Positions 38,181 to 46,615 of a DNA stretch of 64,000 nt are shown piece after piece. Location of the stretch: contig NZ_VITV01000001.1 of NCBI RefSeq assembly GCF_007828035.1, positions 62,001 to 126,000 of the forward strand, given 5' to 3'. This DNA is from Nitrospirillum amazonense. Its GTDB lineage: Bacteria > Pseudomonadota > Alphaproteobacteria > Azospirillales > Azospirillaceae. Under the pieces are notes generated by a model. It ran no database searches. It was not told the origin of the DNA and was given only the letters and a program-made list of their open reading frames with translations. Made by a program: the position numbers and the translations under genes. Each line of letters begins with the position of its first letter. Position 1 is the stretch's first letter.

Positions 38181-38795
38181 CTACAGGCAAGGGTTGGAAA
38201 CCGGCGGCCGGGGCACCGACAGCGCCGCCACCAATTCCGCCCGCAACTTGTCCAGCGACGCGGATCGCAGACCGCCCAGCATGCGTTGGGCGTCGCCACC
38301 ACCACATATCTTGGCCTGGGCCTCCGGTCCCCGCAAGGCGGCAGCGTCCCGCTGCTTTTTCAGCCGCGCCTCTTCCGTTGCCTTCAACGCGTCCTTGGTG
38401 ATGGGCGTCAAGCTGTTGGCGACCACGAAGTCGTCGATCTGGTCCAGGCCCTCATCCATGAAGCGGCGCAGCGCGTCATCCCCGTCCTGGCGGCAGGTAT
38501 CCAACCCCTCGCGCAAGGCGACATAGATTCCCCGCAGGCACAGCACGGCGCCGTGGCCGCTGCGATCCTCCATCACCGTCTGCGGCTTGCTGCTGCCATC
38601 CCGCCATTGGTGGGCGACGACACCGCCGGCATAGGTGATTTCCCGCGTCTCGTTTCCCCTGGCATCCCGCCCCAGGCGCACCGTGGCACCGGCGGGAACC
38701 GGAACATCCCCCCAATCATCGGACGGCGCCGTCCCCGCCTGTGCGATCGTCGACAGGCCGACACCCAACAGTATGGTCAACATCAGAGCGCGCAC
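38181..38795 (-). CDS. Exported protein of unknown function
   Basis: A 204-aa protein with a signal peptide (MRALMLTILLGVGLSTIAQAG). The mature part has a small SH3-like start (DDWGDVPVPAGATVRLGRDARGNETREITYAGGVVAHQWRDGSSKPQTVMEDRSG), then helices carrying four cysteines (VLCLRGIY, LDTCRQDG, KICGGGDAQRM, and NPCL at the end), which may form disulfides. I do not recognise the family. Start is GTG 38795, preceded by GAGGAAA. It is divergent from the GNAT gene at 38931, with 135 bases between them that could hold both promoters. Confidence 0.65.
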   Translation of the reverse strand: MRALMLTILLGVGLSTIAQAGTAPSDDWGDVPVPAGATVRLGRDARGNETREITYAGGVVAHQWRDGSSKPQTVMEDRSGHGAVLCLRGIYVALREGLDTCRQDGDDALRRFMDEGLDQIDDFVVANSLTPITKDALKATEEARLKKQRDAAALRGPEAQAKICGGGDAQRMLGGLRSASLDKLRAELVAALSVPRPPVSNPCL

Positions 38796-38855
38796 GGTTT
38801 CCTCTCCACCCCAAGACGAAAGACTTCTTCGCCTGCGCCTGATTTGTGTCGGTAA

Positions 38856-39482
<627 letters not shown>

Positions 39483-39595
39483 ACCGCCGGCTGGATGGCC
39501 GGCCGGCAACAAGACCTGGACGCGCCGCCGCAGCCGGCGTAAGCGCTATCCGCCCGCCACAGCACAGCGGCATCGGGCGCCTTGGAGGGAATGGG

Positions 39596-40183
39596 ATGGA
39601 TCAGCGGACGCTTGCCGCCTACGACACCGCCGCAGAGGCCTACGCCGAGGACTGGCACAGCCAGCCGGCGCCATCGGACCTGCACGATCTGATCCGCCGG
39701 CACTTTACGCCCGGCCAGCCCACGGTCGACATCGGCTGCGGCAGCGGGCGGGAGGTCGCGTGGCTGGCGGCCAACGGCTATCCGGCCGTGGGCTATGACG
39801 CCTCCGAAGGCTTGCTGGCGCAGGCGCAGGCCCGCTACCCCGGGCTGGACTTCCACGCCGCCAGCCTGCCCGACTTGGCCGGGCTGCCCGACCACGGCTA
39901 TGCCAACGTGCTGTGCGAAACGGTGATCATGCACCTGGGCGCCGGCTTGGTCGCGCCCGCCGTCCGTCGCCTGGCCAGCCTGGTACGTCCGGGCGGCACC
40001 CTTTATCTCAGCTGGCGGGTGACCCGCGGCGCCGACGCGCGCGACGGCGCCGGGCGCCTCTATGCCGCCTTCGACAGCCGCCTGGTGCGGGAGGCGCTGG
40101 CCGGTGCGTCCCTGCAGCTGGATGAGGAGGCCACCAGCGCCTCCTCCGGCAAGACCATCCACCGTCTGGTCGCGCGGTTCTGA
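39596..40183 (+). CDS. Class I S-adenosylmethionine-dependent methyltransferase
   Basis: A 195-aa methyltransferase with the Rossmann motifs VDIGCGSGREVAWLAANGYPAVGYDASEGLLAQAQARYP (motifs I and II) and NVLCETVIMHLGAGLVAPAVRRLASLVRPGGTLYLSWRV (motifs III-IV). It is short and lacks an extra substrate domain, so the substrate is unpredictable. A ribosome site GGAGGGAATGGG precedes the ATG. It is followed by a terminator shared with the convergent prfB gene. Confidence 0.85.
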   Translation: MDQRTLAAYDTAAEAYAEDWHSQPAPSDLHDLIRRHFTPGQPTVDIGCGSGREVAWLAANGYPAVGYDASEGLLAQAQARYPGLDFHAASLPDLAGLPDHGYANVLCETVIMHLGAGLVAPAVRRLASLVRPGGTLYLSWRVTRGADARDGAGRLYAAFDSRLVREALAGASLQLDEEATSASSGKTIHRLVARF

Positions 40184-40205
40184 AAAGGGCTCCTTTGAAA
40201 ATGAT

Positions 40206-40235
40206 AAGGGCCGGTGGATCGCTCCGCCGGCCCTT
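40206..40235. terminator. Terminator between methyltransferase and prfB
   Basis: Arms AAGGGCCGG and CCGGCCCTT around a 12-base loop, with T-rich sequence after it on the plus strand (TTTATTA) and ATCATTTTC after it on the minus strand. It probably serves both convergent genes. Confidence 0.65.
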
Positions 40236-40271
40236 TATTACGTTATCAAAACAACATAGGCGGACTGCGGC

Positions 40272-41394
40272 TTACGCCTCCGCCTCATCGCCCTGCCCCT
40301 TGATGCGGTGGGCCAGGGCGGCCTGCAGGAACTCGTCGATGTCGCCATCCAGAACGGCCCCGCTCTGGCTGGTTTCGACCCCGGTGCGCAGGTCCTTCAC
40401 CATCTGGTAGGGCTGCAGGACGTAGGAGCGGATCTGGTGGCCCCAGCCGATCTCCGTCTTCTGCGCTTCCAGGTTGGCGGCGGCCTCCTCACGCTTGCGC
40501 AGCTCCATCTCATAGATGCGGGCGCGCAGCATGTCCCAGGCCTTGGACCGGTTCTTGTGCTGGCTGCGTTCCTGCTGGCAGGCGACCACGATGCCGGTGG
40601 GCATGTGGGTCAGGCGCACGGCCGAGTCCGTCTTGTTCACGTGCTGGCCGCCGGCGCCCGAGGCGCGGTAGGTGTCCACCCGCACGTCCTTCTCGTTGAT
40701 CTCCACCACGATCTTGTCGTCGATGACAGGGGTGACGGAGACGCTGGAGAAGCTGGTATGCCGGCGGGCCTGGCTGTCGAAGGGGCTGATGCGCACCAGG
40801 CGGTGCACGCCCGATTCCGTCTTCAGCCAGCCATAGGCGTTGTGGCCCTTGATCTGGATGGTGGACGACTTGATGCCGGCCTCTTCCCCGTTGGTCTCGT
40901 CCAGCAGTTCGACCTTGAACTTATGCTGTTCGGCCCAACGGCTGTACATGCGCAGCAGCATCAGGGCCCAGTCCTGGGCCTCCGTCCCGCCGGCGCCGGC
41001 GTTCACTTCCAGATAGCAGTCGTTGGCGTCGGCCTCACCCGACAGCAGGCTTTCCAGCTCCAGGGCCGCGGCGCGCTTCTGCAGGGCGACCAGGCCCTGC
41101 TCGGCGTCGGCGATGATCTCCTGGTCGCCTTCCAGCTCACCCATCTCGATCAGCTCGATGCCGTCGTTCAGGTCGCGCTCCAGCGCGCGATAGCCTTCGA
41201 TGGCGGTCTCAAGCTGGGTCTTTTCCCGCATGATCTTCTGCGCACGGTCGGAATCGTCCCACAGCTTGGGGTCTTCCGACAGGGCGTTCAGTTCGTCGTA
41301 GCGGCGGAGGGCATTCTCCCAGTCAAAGATGCCTCCTTAGCAGCGTCAAGGACTGTCGCACAGCCTCGACGACCGCCTCGATCTCGGCCCGCAT
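40272..41394 (-). CDS. prfB: Peptide chain release factor 2, with programmed +1 frameshift
   Basis: RF2 recognises UGA and UAA stop codons and releases the finished protein from the ribosome. The 23-codon first reading frame ([23 protein letters not shown]) ends at an in-frame UGA (41325-41323). The second frame ([42 protein letters not shown]...) encodes the rest, about 373 aa in all. The shift site CTTTGAC is classic, with the internal Shine-Dalgarno AAGGAGG (41338-41332) just upstream. RF2 motifs are intact: SPF (RISPFD, codon reading) and GGQ ([16 protein letters not shown], hydrolysis). The start ATG has GAGGAGG upstream. Reading the two frames as separate genes would be an error. Confidence 0.95.
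41322..41338 (-). promoter_or_regulatory. RF2 programmed frameshift site
   Basis: AAGGAGG, three bases, then CTTTGAC with UGA as the 24th codon. The anti-Shine-Dalgarno pairing and slow UGA decoding promote a +1 slip on CTT. When RF2 is scarce more shifting occurs, so RF2 controls its own level (known for the family). Confidence 0.92.
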
Positions 41395-41514
41395 CGCGGT
41401 CCTCCTCGTCTCGGGTCATAAAATGGTCTTGTAACGGACCGCTTAGATAACCGCTTGGACGCCCGATTAAAACCCTGCATTTCGATGGAGGGCCTTGCGA
41501 CGCCCGCCCCCCCT

Positions 41515-41541
41515 GGTCACGTGCAAAAAGGGTCACGTGAC
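41515..41541. repeat. Two GTCACGTG motifs upstream of prfB
   Basis: GTCACGTG at 41515-41522 and GTCACGTGAC (perfect palindrome) at 41532-41541, 17 bases apart start to start. They lie between prfB and the chemoreceptor terminator. Possible paired operator sites for an unknown regulator, or coincidence. Confidence 0.35.
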
Positions 41542-41545
41542 AAAA

Positions 41546-41572
41546 AAGGGCGCCCCCGAGGGGACGCCCTTC
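41546..41572 (-). terminator. Terminator of the chemoreceptor gene
   Basis: Minus strand AAGGGCGTCCCC / GGGGGCGCCCTT followed by TTTT, 29 bases after the stop of the methyl-accepting chemotaxis gene. Confidence 0.75.
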
Positions 41573-41600
41573 AAGGTCCGGGTCAACAAGGTGGGGGTCG

Positions 41601-43097
41601 TCAGCCGACCATGGCCAGCGAGGCCTCGTTGATCCGGCGGGTCAAGGCGTTGGCGCCATTGGTGGCGTCGGCGATCTTGGTCAGGCTTTCGCTGATGCTG
41701 GAGACGCCGTCGGCGGCGGTCTGCATGTTGCACGAGATGTCGCGGGCCACCGCGTTCTGTTCCTCCACCGCCGCCGCCATAGCGCCGGAGATGGCGCTGA
41801 TGCGGTTGATGATGCCGCCGATGCCCTGGATGGCGCTCGCCGATTCCGTGGTGGCCAGCTGCACCGTGCTGATCTGCTCGGCGATCTCGCCCGTGGCCTT
41901 GGCCGTCTGGTTGGCCAGGGCCTTGACCTCGCTGGCGACGACGGCGAAGCCTTTGCCGGCCTCACCGGCGCGCGCCGCCTCGATGGTGGCGTTCAGAGCC
42001 AGCAGATTGGTCTGGCTGGCGATGTCGCTGATCAGCTTCACCACCTCGCCGATGCGCTGGGCGGCGCTCAGCAGGCCGGAGACGGAGGCGTTGGTCCGGT
42101 CCGTCTGATGCACCGCGTCCTCGGAAATCTTGGAGGCTTCCGCCATCTGGCGGCTGATCTCCTCGATCGAGGCCACCAGCTCGGTGGCGCCGCCGGCGAT
42201 GGCCTGCACGTTGCCCGAGGCGATCAAGGCGGCGTTGGAGGCGTGGCTGACCTGCTCATCGGTCACGGTCATGGCGCCGGCTAGGCCGTTCAGGTCCTGG
42301 GAAATCACCTTCTGCGTGGCGGCGCGGCGGTCGCGCGCCTCGACCTGCTCGGTGATGTCGGTGGCGAACTTGACCACCTTGTAGGGCTTGCCGCTGATGT
42401 CGAAGATGGGATTGTAGGTTGCCTGGATCCACACGGCGCGGCCGCCCTTGCCCAGGCGCTTGTATTCGGCCGACTGGAACTCGCCCCGGGCCAGCGCCGC
42501 CCAGAAGCGGCGGTACTCGTCACTGGCCTTGCAGGCCGGGTCCACGAACATGCTGTGGTGCTGACCCTGGATCTCCGCCAGGCTGTAGCCCAAGGCGTTC
42601 AGGAAATTCTCGTTGGCCGTCAGGATGGTGCCGTCCATCTTGAACTCGATGACGGCTTGGCTCTTGTGGATGGCCTTCAACTGGCCGCACAGGTCGTCGT
42701 TCCGCGACCGGCGCTCGGTGATGTCGGTCGCCAGCTTGATGACCTTCACCGGCTTGCCGGTGATGCCGAACACCGGGGTGTAGGTCGCCTGCAGCCAGAC
42801 CTCCCGGCCGCCCTTGGCCACGCGCTTGTATTCGGCGGTCTGGAATTCACCGCGGGCTAGGCTGGCCCAGAAGTTCCGATACTCGTCGCTGTTCCGGTAG
42901 GTCGCGTCCACGAACATGCTGTGGTGCCGGCCCTGGATCTCCGCCAGGGTATAGCCCATGGCCTTCTGGAAGTTCTCGTTGGCCGTCAGGATGGTGCCAT
43001 CGAGTTTAAATTCAATGATGGACTGGGAGCGGTTGACAGCATCCAGAATGGACTTCAGATCAGAGCCCGCACCCTGTGAAAACAACCCGTTCATCAT
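41601..43097 (-). CDS. Cytoplasmic methyl-accepting chemotaxis protein with tandem PAS domains
   Basis: A 498-aa receptor with no transmembrane segment. Two PAS domains (about residues 20-135 and 145-255) are close copies: both have [34 protein letters not shown] and GEFQ-AEYKR--KGGR-VW-QATY-P-F. A short linker then leads to the signalling domain with the hairpin tip [50 protein letters not shown]. Such PAS-type soluble receptors usually sense oxygen, redox state or small ligands (aerotaxis). No canonical haem or FAD residues can be judged by eye. The first methionine pair (MMN) makes the start uncertain by three bases. It is a single-gene unit. Confidence 0.9.
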   Translation of the reverse strand: MMNGLFSQGAGSDLKSILDAVNRSQSIIEFKLDGTILTANENFQKAMGYTLAEIQGRHHSMFVDATYRNSDEYRNFWASLARGEFQTAEYKRVAKGGREVWLQATYTPVFGITGKPVKVIKLATDITERRSRNDDLCGQLKAIHKSQAVIEFKMDGTILTANENFLNALGYSLAEIQGQHHSMFVDPACKASDEYRRFWAALARGEFQSAEYKRLGKGGRAVWIQATYNPIFDISGKPYKVVKFATDITEQVEARDRRAATQKVISQDLNGLAGAMTVTDEQVSHASNAALIASGNVQAIAGGATELVASIEEISRQMAEASKISEDAVHQTDRTNASVSGLLSAAQRIGEVVKLISDIASQTNLLALNATIEAARAGEAGKGFAVVASEVKALANQTAKATGEIAEQISTVQLATTESASAIQGIGGIINRISAISGAMAAAVEEQNAVARDISCNMQTAADGVSSISESLTKIADATNGANALTRRINEASLAMVG

Positions 43098-43330
43098 GAT
43101 CGACCCCGATCTTCTGATTATTGCGCGTGGTCAGGATTACCCGACCGGACATGCAAAAAATTAGGGCCGTATCCTTAAGTTTCCCTTAAATGCACAGACT
43201 ACAAATACCTTGGTTAACGGTTTAAATTCAGGCACTTAGCATGTCATTCACATGCCATTCATTACTAACCTGAAGGATTGGATCACCTTACAGTTGAACT
43301 CATTTTACTGCTAACGATCCGCATCAAAAA
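43098..43330. other. AT-rich intergenic region upstream of the chemoreceptor
   Basis: About 230 bases, clearly richer in A/T than the surrounding genes. It probably holds the minus-strand promoter of the chemoreceptor gene, but no -35/-10 pair is clear enough to name. No coding sequence is supported. Confidence 0.4.
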
Positions 43331-43370
43331 CGGCTGGGCCGCCCCACGCGTGGTGGGACGGCCCGGCCTT
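43331..43370 (-). terminator. Terminator of ompW
   Basis: A long GC-rich hairpin (GGCTGGGCCG...CCCCAC / GTGGGG...CGGCCC...) around GCGT, with a run of T on the minus strand (plus-strand CAAAAA at 43325-43330). It is 28 bases beyond the ompW stop. Confidence 0.7.
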
Positions 43371-43397
43371 TCGACAACCAATAGAATGATGCGCGCA

Positions 43398-44054
43398 TCA
43401 GAAGCGGTAGCCCACGCCAAAGCCGACCAGCCAGGGGTTGATGTCAACGTCCGCCTTGATGGGCGTGCCCAGGCCGGCGTTCACCGTGGCCGTGGTGTTG
43501 AGCATCAGCTTCTTCAGGTCCAGGTTCAGGGACCAGTGGTCGTCCAGTTTGTAATCGACGCCGGCCTGGAAGGCGTAGCCGAAGGTGTTGTCGTACTTCA
43601 GGCCCAGGGCATCGCCCTTGTCGACGCCGTAGAACAGCGTGTAGTTCACACCGACGCCAATATAGGGGCTGATCTTCTCATGCGGCATGAAGTGGTACTG
43701 GAAGGTCAGCGTCGGCGGCAGCAGCCAGACATTGCCCAGGTCCACCTTGCCCAGCGGCGTGCCCGACGCCTTCACATTGTGCGGCGTGGTGCCGGCGATC
43801 AGTTCCGCGGCAATGCTGTCGGTGAAGAAGTAGCTGAAGTCCACTTCCGGCACGATGGCCGTGCTGATGTCGGTGTGGCCGGGAATACCGGCGCCCCCCA
43901 GCGACAGGGAGCTGCCGACGTCCGGCGCCACCACAAGGGCGCGACCGCGGATCAAAAAATCACCAGCGTCGGAGGCATGAGCCGCCGGGGCCACACCGTA
44001 AATCCCGGCCAAGAGCGCAGCGGCAGCCACCGTGACGGACAAGAACTTCATCAC
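43398..44054 (-). CDS. ompW: OmpW family outer-membrane protein
   Basis: A 218-aa protein forming an eight-stranded outer-membrane barrel. The signal peptide (MMKFLSVTVAAAALLAGIYGVAPAAHA) is followed by GDFLIRGRALVVAPDVGSS, the conserved VPEVDFSYFFTDSIAAELIAGTTPHNV, PPTLTFQYHFMPHEKISPYIGVGVNYTLFY and a C-terminal aromatic (GFGVGYRF). OmpW-type porins pass small hydrophobic molecules and respond to stress. ATG 44051 is an equally good start. It is transcribed alone and ends in a strong terminator. Confidence 0.9.
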   Translation of the reverse strand: MMKFLSVTVAAAALLAGIYGVAPAAHASDAGDFLIRGRALVVAPDVGSSLSLGGAGIPGHTDISTAIVPEVDFSYFFTDSIAAELIAGTTPHNVKASGTPLGKVDLGNVWLLPPTLTFQYHFMPHEKISPYIGVGVNYTLFYGVDKGDALGLKYDNTFGYAFQAGVDYKLDDHWSLNLDLKKLMLNTTATVNAGLGTPIKADVDINPWLVGFGVGYRF

Positions 44055-44166
44055 TTACCCCTCCTTGAACAGTGCGGCCGGCGAATGTTCCACCACCTTG
44101 GCGCCGCACTTATTTTTCAATGAGAGGAGTTTTATTGGAGTTCTGGCCGCCTATCCCTGACCTGTA

Positions 44167-44685
44167 TCAATCAGCATCTTCCAGCGACGCAATACGGACC
44201 GGCGGAAAGGCCATGACTGGATCATCGCCTACCCCGGCAACCAGGGCCGCCGCGATGGCGTCCAGGTCGGCGCCATCCAGCCGCATCAGCCCCACGGGCA
44301 GGCTGAACCCCCAGCCCATGGCCGCCAGCGCCCCGTCCAGCACGGCGGCCAGCGGCACCGGCCGCGACGGCAGATAGGCGACCGGCACGCAGGCCCACGC
44401 CCGGCCGGCGGCGTCATGCTCGACATACGTCCCACCGGGCAGGACGTGGCCCACCGCCAGGAAACAGGAGCCACCCGAGGCGTCAGGGGCAAAGCAGGCC
44501 ACACGCTGCCCCGCCGCCACGCGGCGCAGCACGCCGTCGTGGCGGACCGGCAGGCGCACGTCCCCGGCCGCCCGGCCCCGGCCGATGGCACCGACGGAGG
44601 CCACCCACACCCACCCCGGCATACCGGTGGCCAGGGGCATGGCAGGCGGCAGACAGCGGGAAGCGGGGGCGGTTTCGGGGGTCAT
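44167..44685 (-). CDS. EVE domain (UPF0310)-like protein
   Basis: A 172-aa protein that matches the layout of EVE-domain proteins. It has WVWVASVGAIGRGRAAGD (the usual W-hydrophobic-VAS-RG-AGGF start), LRRVAAGQRVACFAP (pLrRmxpGD-v-YSP), CFLAVGHVLPG (FtAiGxV), ACVPVAYLPSRPVPLAAVL and WGFSLPVGLMRLDGADLDAIAAAL (WG-lR-Gl-ei---Df--Ia-aM). EVE folds are related to PUA/YTH readers and bind modified nucleobases, often inside defence or DNA-modification systems. Here it stands alone, with no methylase or nuclease adjacent. The call rests on pattern matching, so a diverged unknown protein is the alternative. Confidence 0.6.
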   Translation of the reverse strand: MTPETAPASRCLPPAMPLATGMPGWVWVASVGAIGRGRAAGDVRLPVRHDGVLRRVAAGQRVACFAPDASGGSCFLAVGHVLPGGTYVEHDAAGRAWACVPVAYLPSRPVPLAAVLDGALAAMGWGFSLPVGLMRLDGADLDAIAAALVAGVGDDPVMAFPPVRIASLEDAD

Positions 44686-44849
44686 GGCGGCGCTCCATCG
44701 ACGGATAGATCTGCATCCTAGCGTTACCCCCTGACAGATCCTGTCAGCAGCATCGCCACCCTCGCCAAACCATTCGGCAGGCGGTAGGGTCCCTGCCTTT
44801 CGCGCACGCTCGATAGGCGCCTAGCTCCATACCCGCCTGGGGGGACAGC

Positions 44850-45248
44850 ATGCTTTTACGGATCCCGATACTGGCCGGCCTGGCCGCCGGCGCCGTTACC
44901 CCTGCCTGGGCCCCCGCTTGGGCCCATGATTGCCAGCCCTACCAGCCGGAGCCCGTGACCCTGACGGGGGAGATTACCCTGCAGCACGGCACCCGCAGCG
45001 GCGCCAAGGGCGTCACCCATGAGGACTATTACGTGCTGACCTTGCCGCAGATGATCTGCGTGGCGGGCGGCACGGCGGAAACGGATGAGGACGTGGAGTC
45101 CATCGACGCCCTTCAGCTGAAGCTGCCCCAGGGCGTCAAGCCCCCGCTGGGCCGCCGGGTGGCCGTGACCGGCACCCTGTTCCACCGCCTGGCCGATGGC
45201 CATACCGAGGTGCTACTGACCTATGACAGCATGAAGCCGGCGCCTTAA
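44850..45248 (+). CDS. Exported DUF4431-like protein
   Basis: A 132-aa periplasmic protein with a signal peptide (MLLRIPILAGLAAGAVTPAWAPAWA-HDC). The mature part starts with HDCQPYQPEPVTLTGEITLQHG and continues YYVLTLPQMICVAGG ... SIDALQLKLP ... GRRVAVTGTLFHRLADGHTEVLLTYDSM, which resembles DUF4431 (an OB-like beta barrel with a C-x-n-C pair). Function is unknown. The stop overlaps that of the convergent WYL regulator by four bases, so no terminator separates them. Confidence 0.68.
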   Translation: MLLRIPILAGLAAGAVTPAWAPAWAHDCQPYQPEPVTLTGEITLQHGTRSGAKGVTHEDYYVLTLPQMICVAGGTAETDEDVESIDALQLKLPQGVKPPLGRRVAVTGTLFHRLADGHTEVLLTYDSMKPAP

Positions 45249-45943
45249 GGGGCCTCCGGGTCCATGGCGTCCATCTCCGCCTTCCAGTCGGCCAGCAGGG
45301 CGTGGCGGCGGCGGGGATAGCGGTCGGCCTCCACCGTCACCTCGACGATGCGGTCGGTGCGGAAGTGGCGGAAGGCCTGCCGCGTCTCGCACCACGCCGC
45401 CACCATGCGGATGCGCTCCATGAAGGCCAGGGCGAAGGGCCAGATGGTGCGGTCGCTGGCCCGCCCTTGCCCGTCGGTGTAGGCGATGCGCAGCTTGCGC
45501 TCCGTCCGGATGGCGCGGCGGATTTCCGTCAGGTCGCGCGGTTCCGTCACGCTGGGCTTCAGCGACACCGGCACCAGGCCGCTGTCCTCCGCCAGGGCCT
45601 TCAGGTCGGCCGGCAGCACGGCCGTGATCTTGGCGGTGGCGTTCTGCGCCGCCAGGCCCAGGGGGCCGTCGCCCCGCTGCGCCACCCAGCGCAGGCCCAG
45701 CACCAGGGCCTCGATCTCATCATCGCCGAACATCAGGGGCGGCAGCATGAAACCGGGGCGCAGGACATAGCCCAGGCCGGCCTCCCCCTCCACCGGCACG
45801 CCCTGAGCCGCCAAGGTGGCGATGTCGCGATAGACGGTGCGGATGGAAATCCCCAGCTCCCCCGCCAGGTCGGCGGCCGTCACCGGCCGGCGATGGCGGC
45901 GCAGGGCCTGGATGAGGTCGAGCAGGCGGGCGGAACGGGACAA
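45245..45943 (-). CDS. WYL-domain transcriptional regulator (YafY-like)
   Basis: A 232-aa regulator. The N-terminal winged HTH (SARLLDLIQALRRHRRPVTAADLAGELGISIRTVYRDIATLAAQGVPVEGEAGLGYVLRPGFMLPPLMF) is the DeoR/HTH_11 type used by YafY-like proteins, followed by a WYL ligand-binding domain (RRAIRTERKLRIAYTDGQGRASDRTIWPFALAFMERIRMVAAWCETRQAFRHFRTDRI) and a short tail. Such regulators are thought to sense nucleotides or other small ligands. It lies directly upstream of an OsmC gene on the same strand and overlaps the DUF4431-like gene by four bases. Confidence 0.85.
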   Translation of the reverse strand: MSRSARLLDLIQALRRHRRPVTAADLAGELGISIRTVYRDIATLAAQGVPVEGEAGLGYVLRPGFMLPPLMFGDDEIEALVLGLRWVAQRGDGPLGLAAQNATAKITAVLPADLKALAEDSGLVPVSLKPSVTEPRDLTEIRRAIRTERKLRIAYTDGQGRASDRTIWPFALAFMERIRMVAAWCETRQAFRHFRTDRIVEVTVEADRYPRRRHALLADWKAEMDAMDPEAP

Positions 45944-45994
45944 GGCGGCGGGTCCGGATGAATCAAGGTCACCGCCAGGATAGCCCGCGCGCCG

Positions 45995-46468
45995 TCAGGC
46001 CGTCTGCACCAACCCGTCCGTCACCACCGGGAAATTGACGGAGTTGGCGATGAAGCAGAAATGATGCGCCTTGTCGTGCAGCGCCTGGGCCAGCGCCGCA
46101 TCGCCACCGGCGGCGATGGTCACCGTCGGGCGCAGGGTGACCTGGGTGAAGTGGCCGTTGCCGTCCGCCGTCTCCACCATCATGCCCTCCGCCTGGTCCT
46201 GGTAGGCGGTGACGACCAGCCCGGCCTCGGCCGCCAGGTGCAGGTACCACAGTTTGTGGCAGGTGGAGAGGGAGGCGACCAGTATCTCCTCCGGATTGTA
46301 GCGGGTGGCGTCGCCCAGGAAGGCGGGGTCGGAGGAGCCGGGGATGATCGGCTTACCCGCCGCCTGGATCTCATGGTCGCGAGTGTAGGCGCGATAGTTG
46401 GCCGTGCCCTGCCCCTTGTTCCCGGTCCAGGTGACGGTGACGCGGTAGGTGTGTTGCTTGCCGGCCAT
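45995..46468 (-). CDS. OsmC/Ohr family peroxiredoxin-like protein
   Basis: A 157-aa OsmC-fold protein. Signatures are HEIQAAGKPIIPGSSDPAFLGDATRYNPEEILVASLSTCHKLWYLHLAAEAGLVV (catalytic cysteine in STCHK), and VTLRPTVTIA, DKAHHFCFIANSVNFPV (second cysteine). This arrangement fits OsmC-like hydroperoxidases that detoxify organic peroxides. The start has GGGAGCG upstream. It is the first gene of a two-gene unit with the WYL regulator, which may control it. Confidence 0.87.
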   Translation of the reverse strand: MAGKQHTYRVTVTWTGNKGQGTANYRAYTRDHEIQAAGKPIIPGSSDPAFLGDATRYNPEEILVASLSTCHKLWYLHLAAEAGLVVTAYQDQAEGMMVETADGNGHFTQVTLRPTVTIAAGGDAALAQALHDKAHHFCFIANSVNFPVVTDGLVQTA

Positions 46469-46615
46469 GATGTCGCTCCCTTTGGCTGATGGTTGTTGCC
46501 GGCATTGGAGGGGAGCCACTCTTGTTGCGCCAGGGGGAACCACCGCAGAACGGACATGCGCTCTGACCCTGGGCGGTGTACGATTTCGGACAGTATTGTG
46601 GGGGACTTTGCATCG

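Noticed and set aside
36956-38305. Minus-strand frame opposite the Tat-type DUF885 gene
   Set aside because: A shadow of the plus-strand gene; no ribosome site or recognisable domain.
41288-41536. Separate small gene upstream of prfB
   Set aside because: This frame is the out-of-frame extension across the RF2 frameshift region; the start of prfB at 41394 with CTTTGAC explains it.
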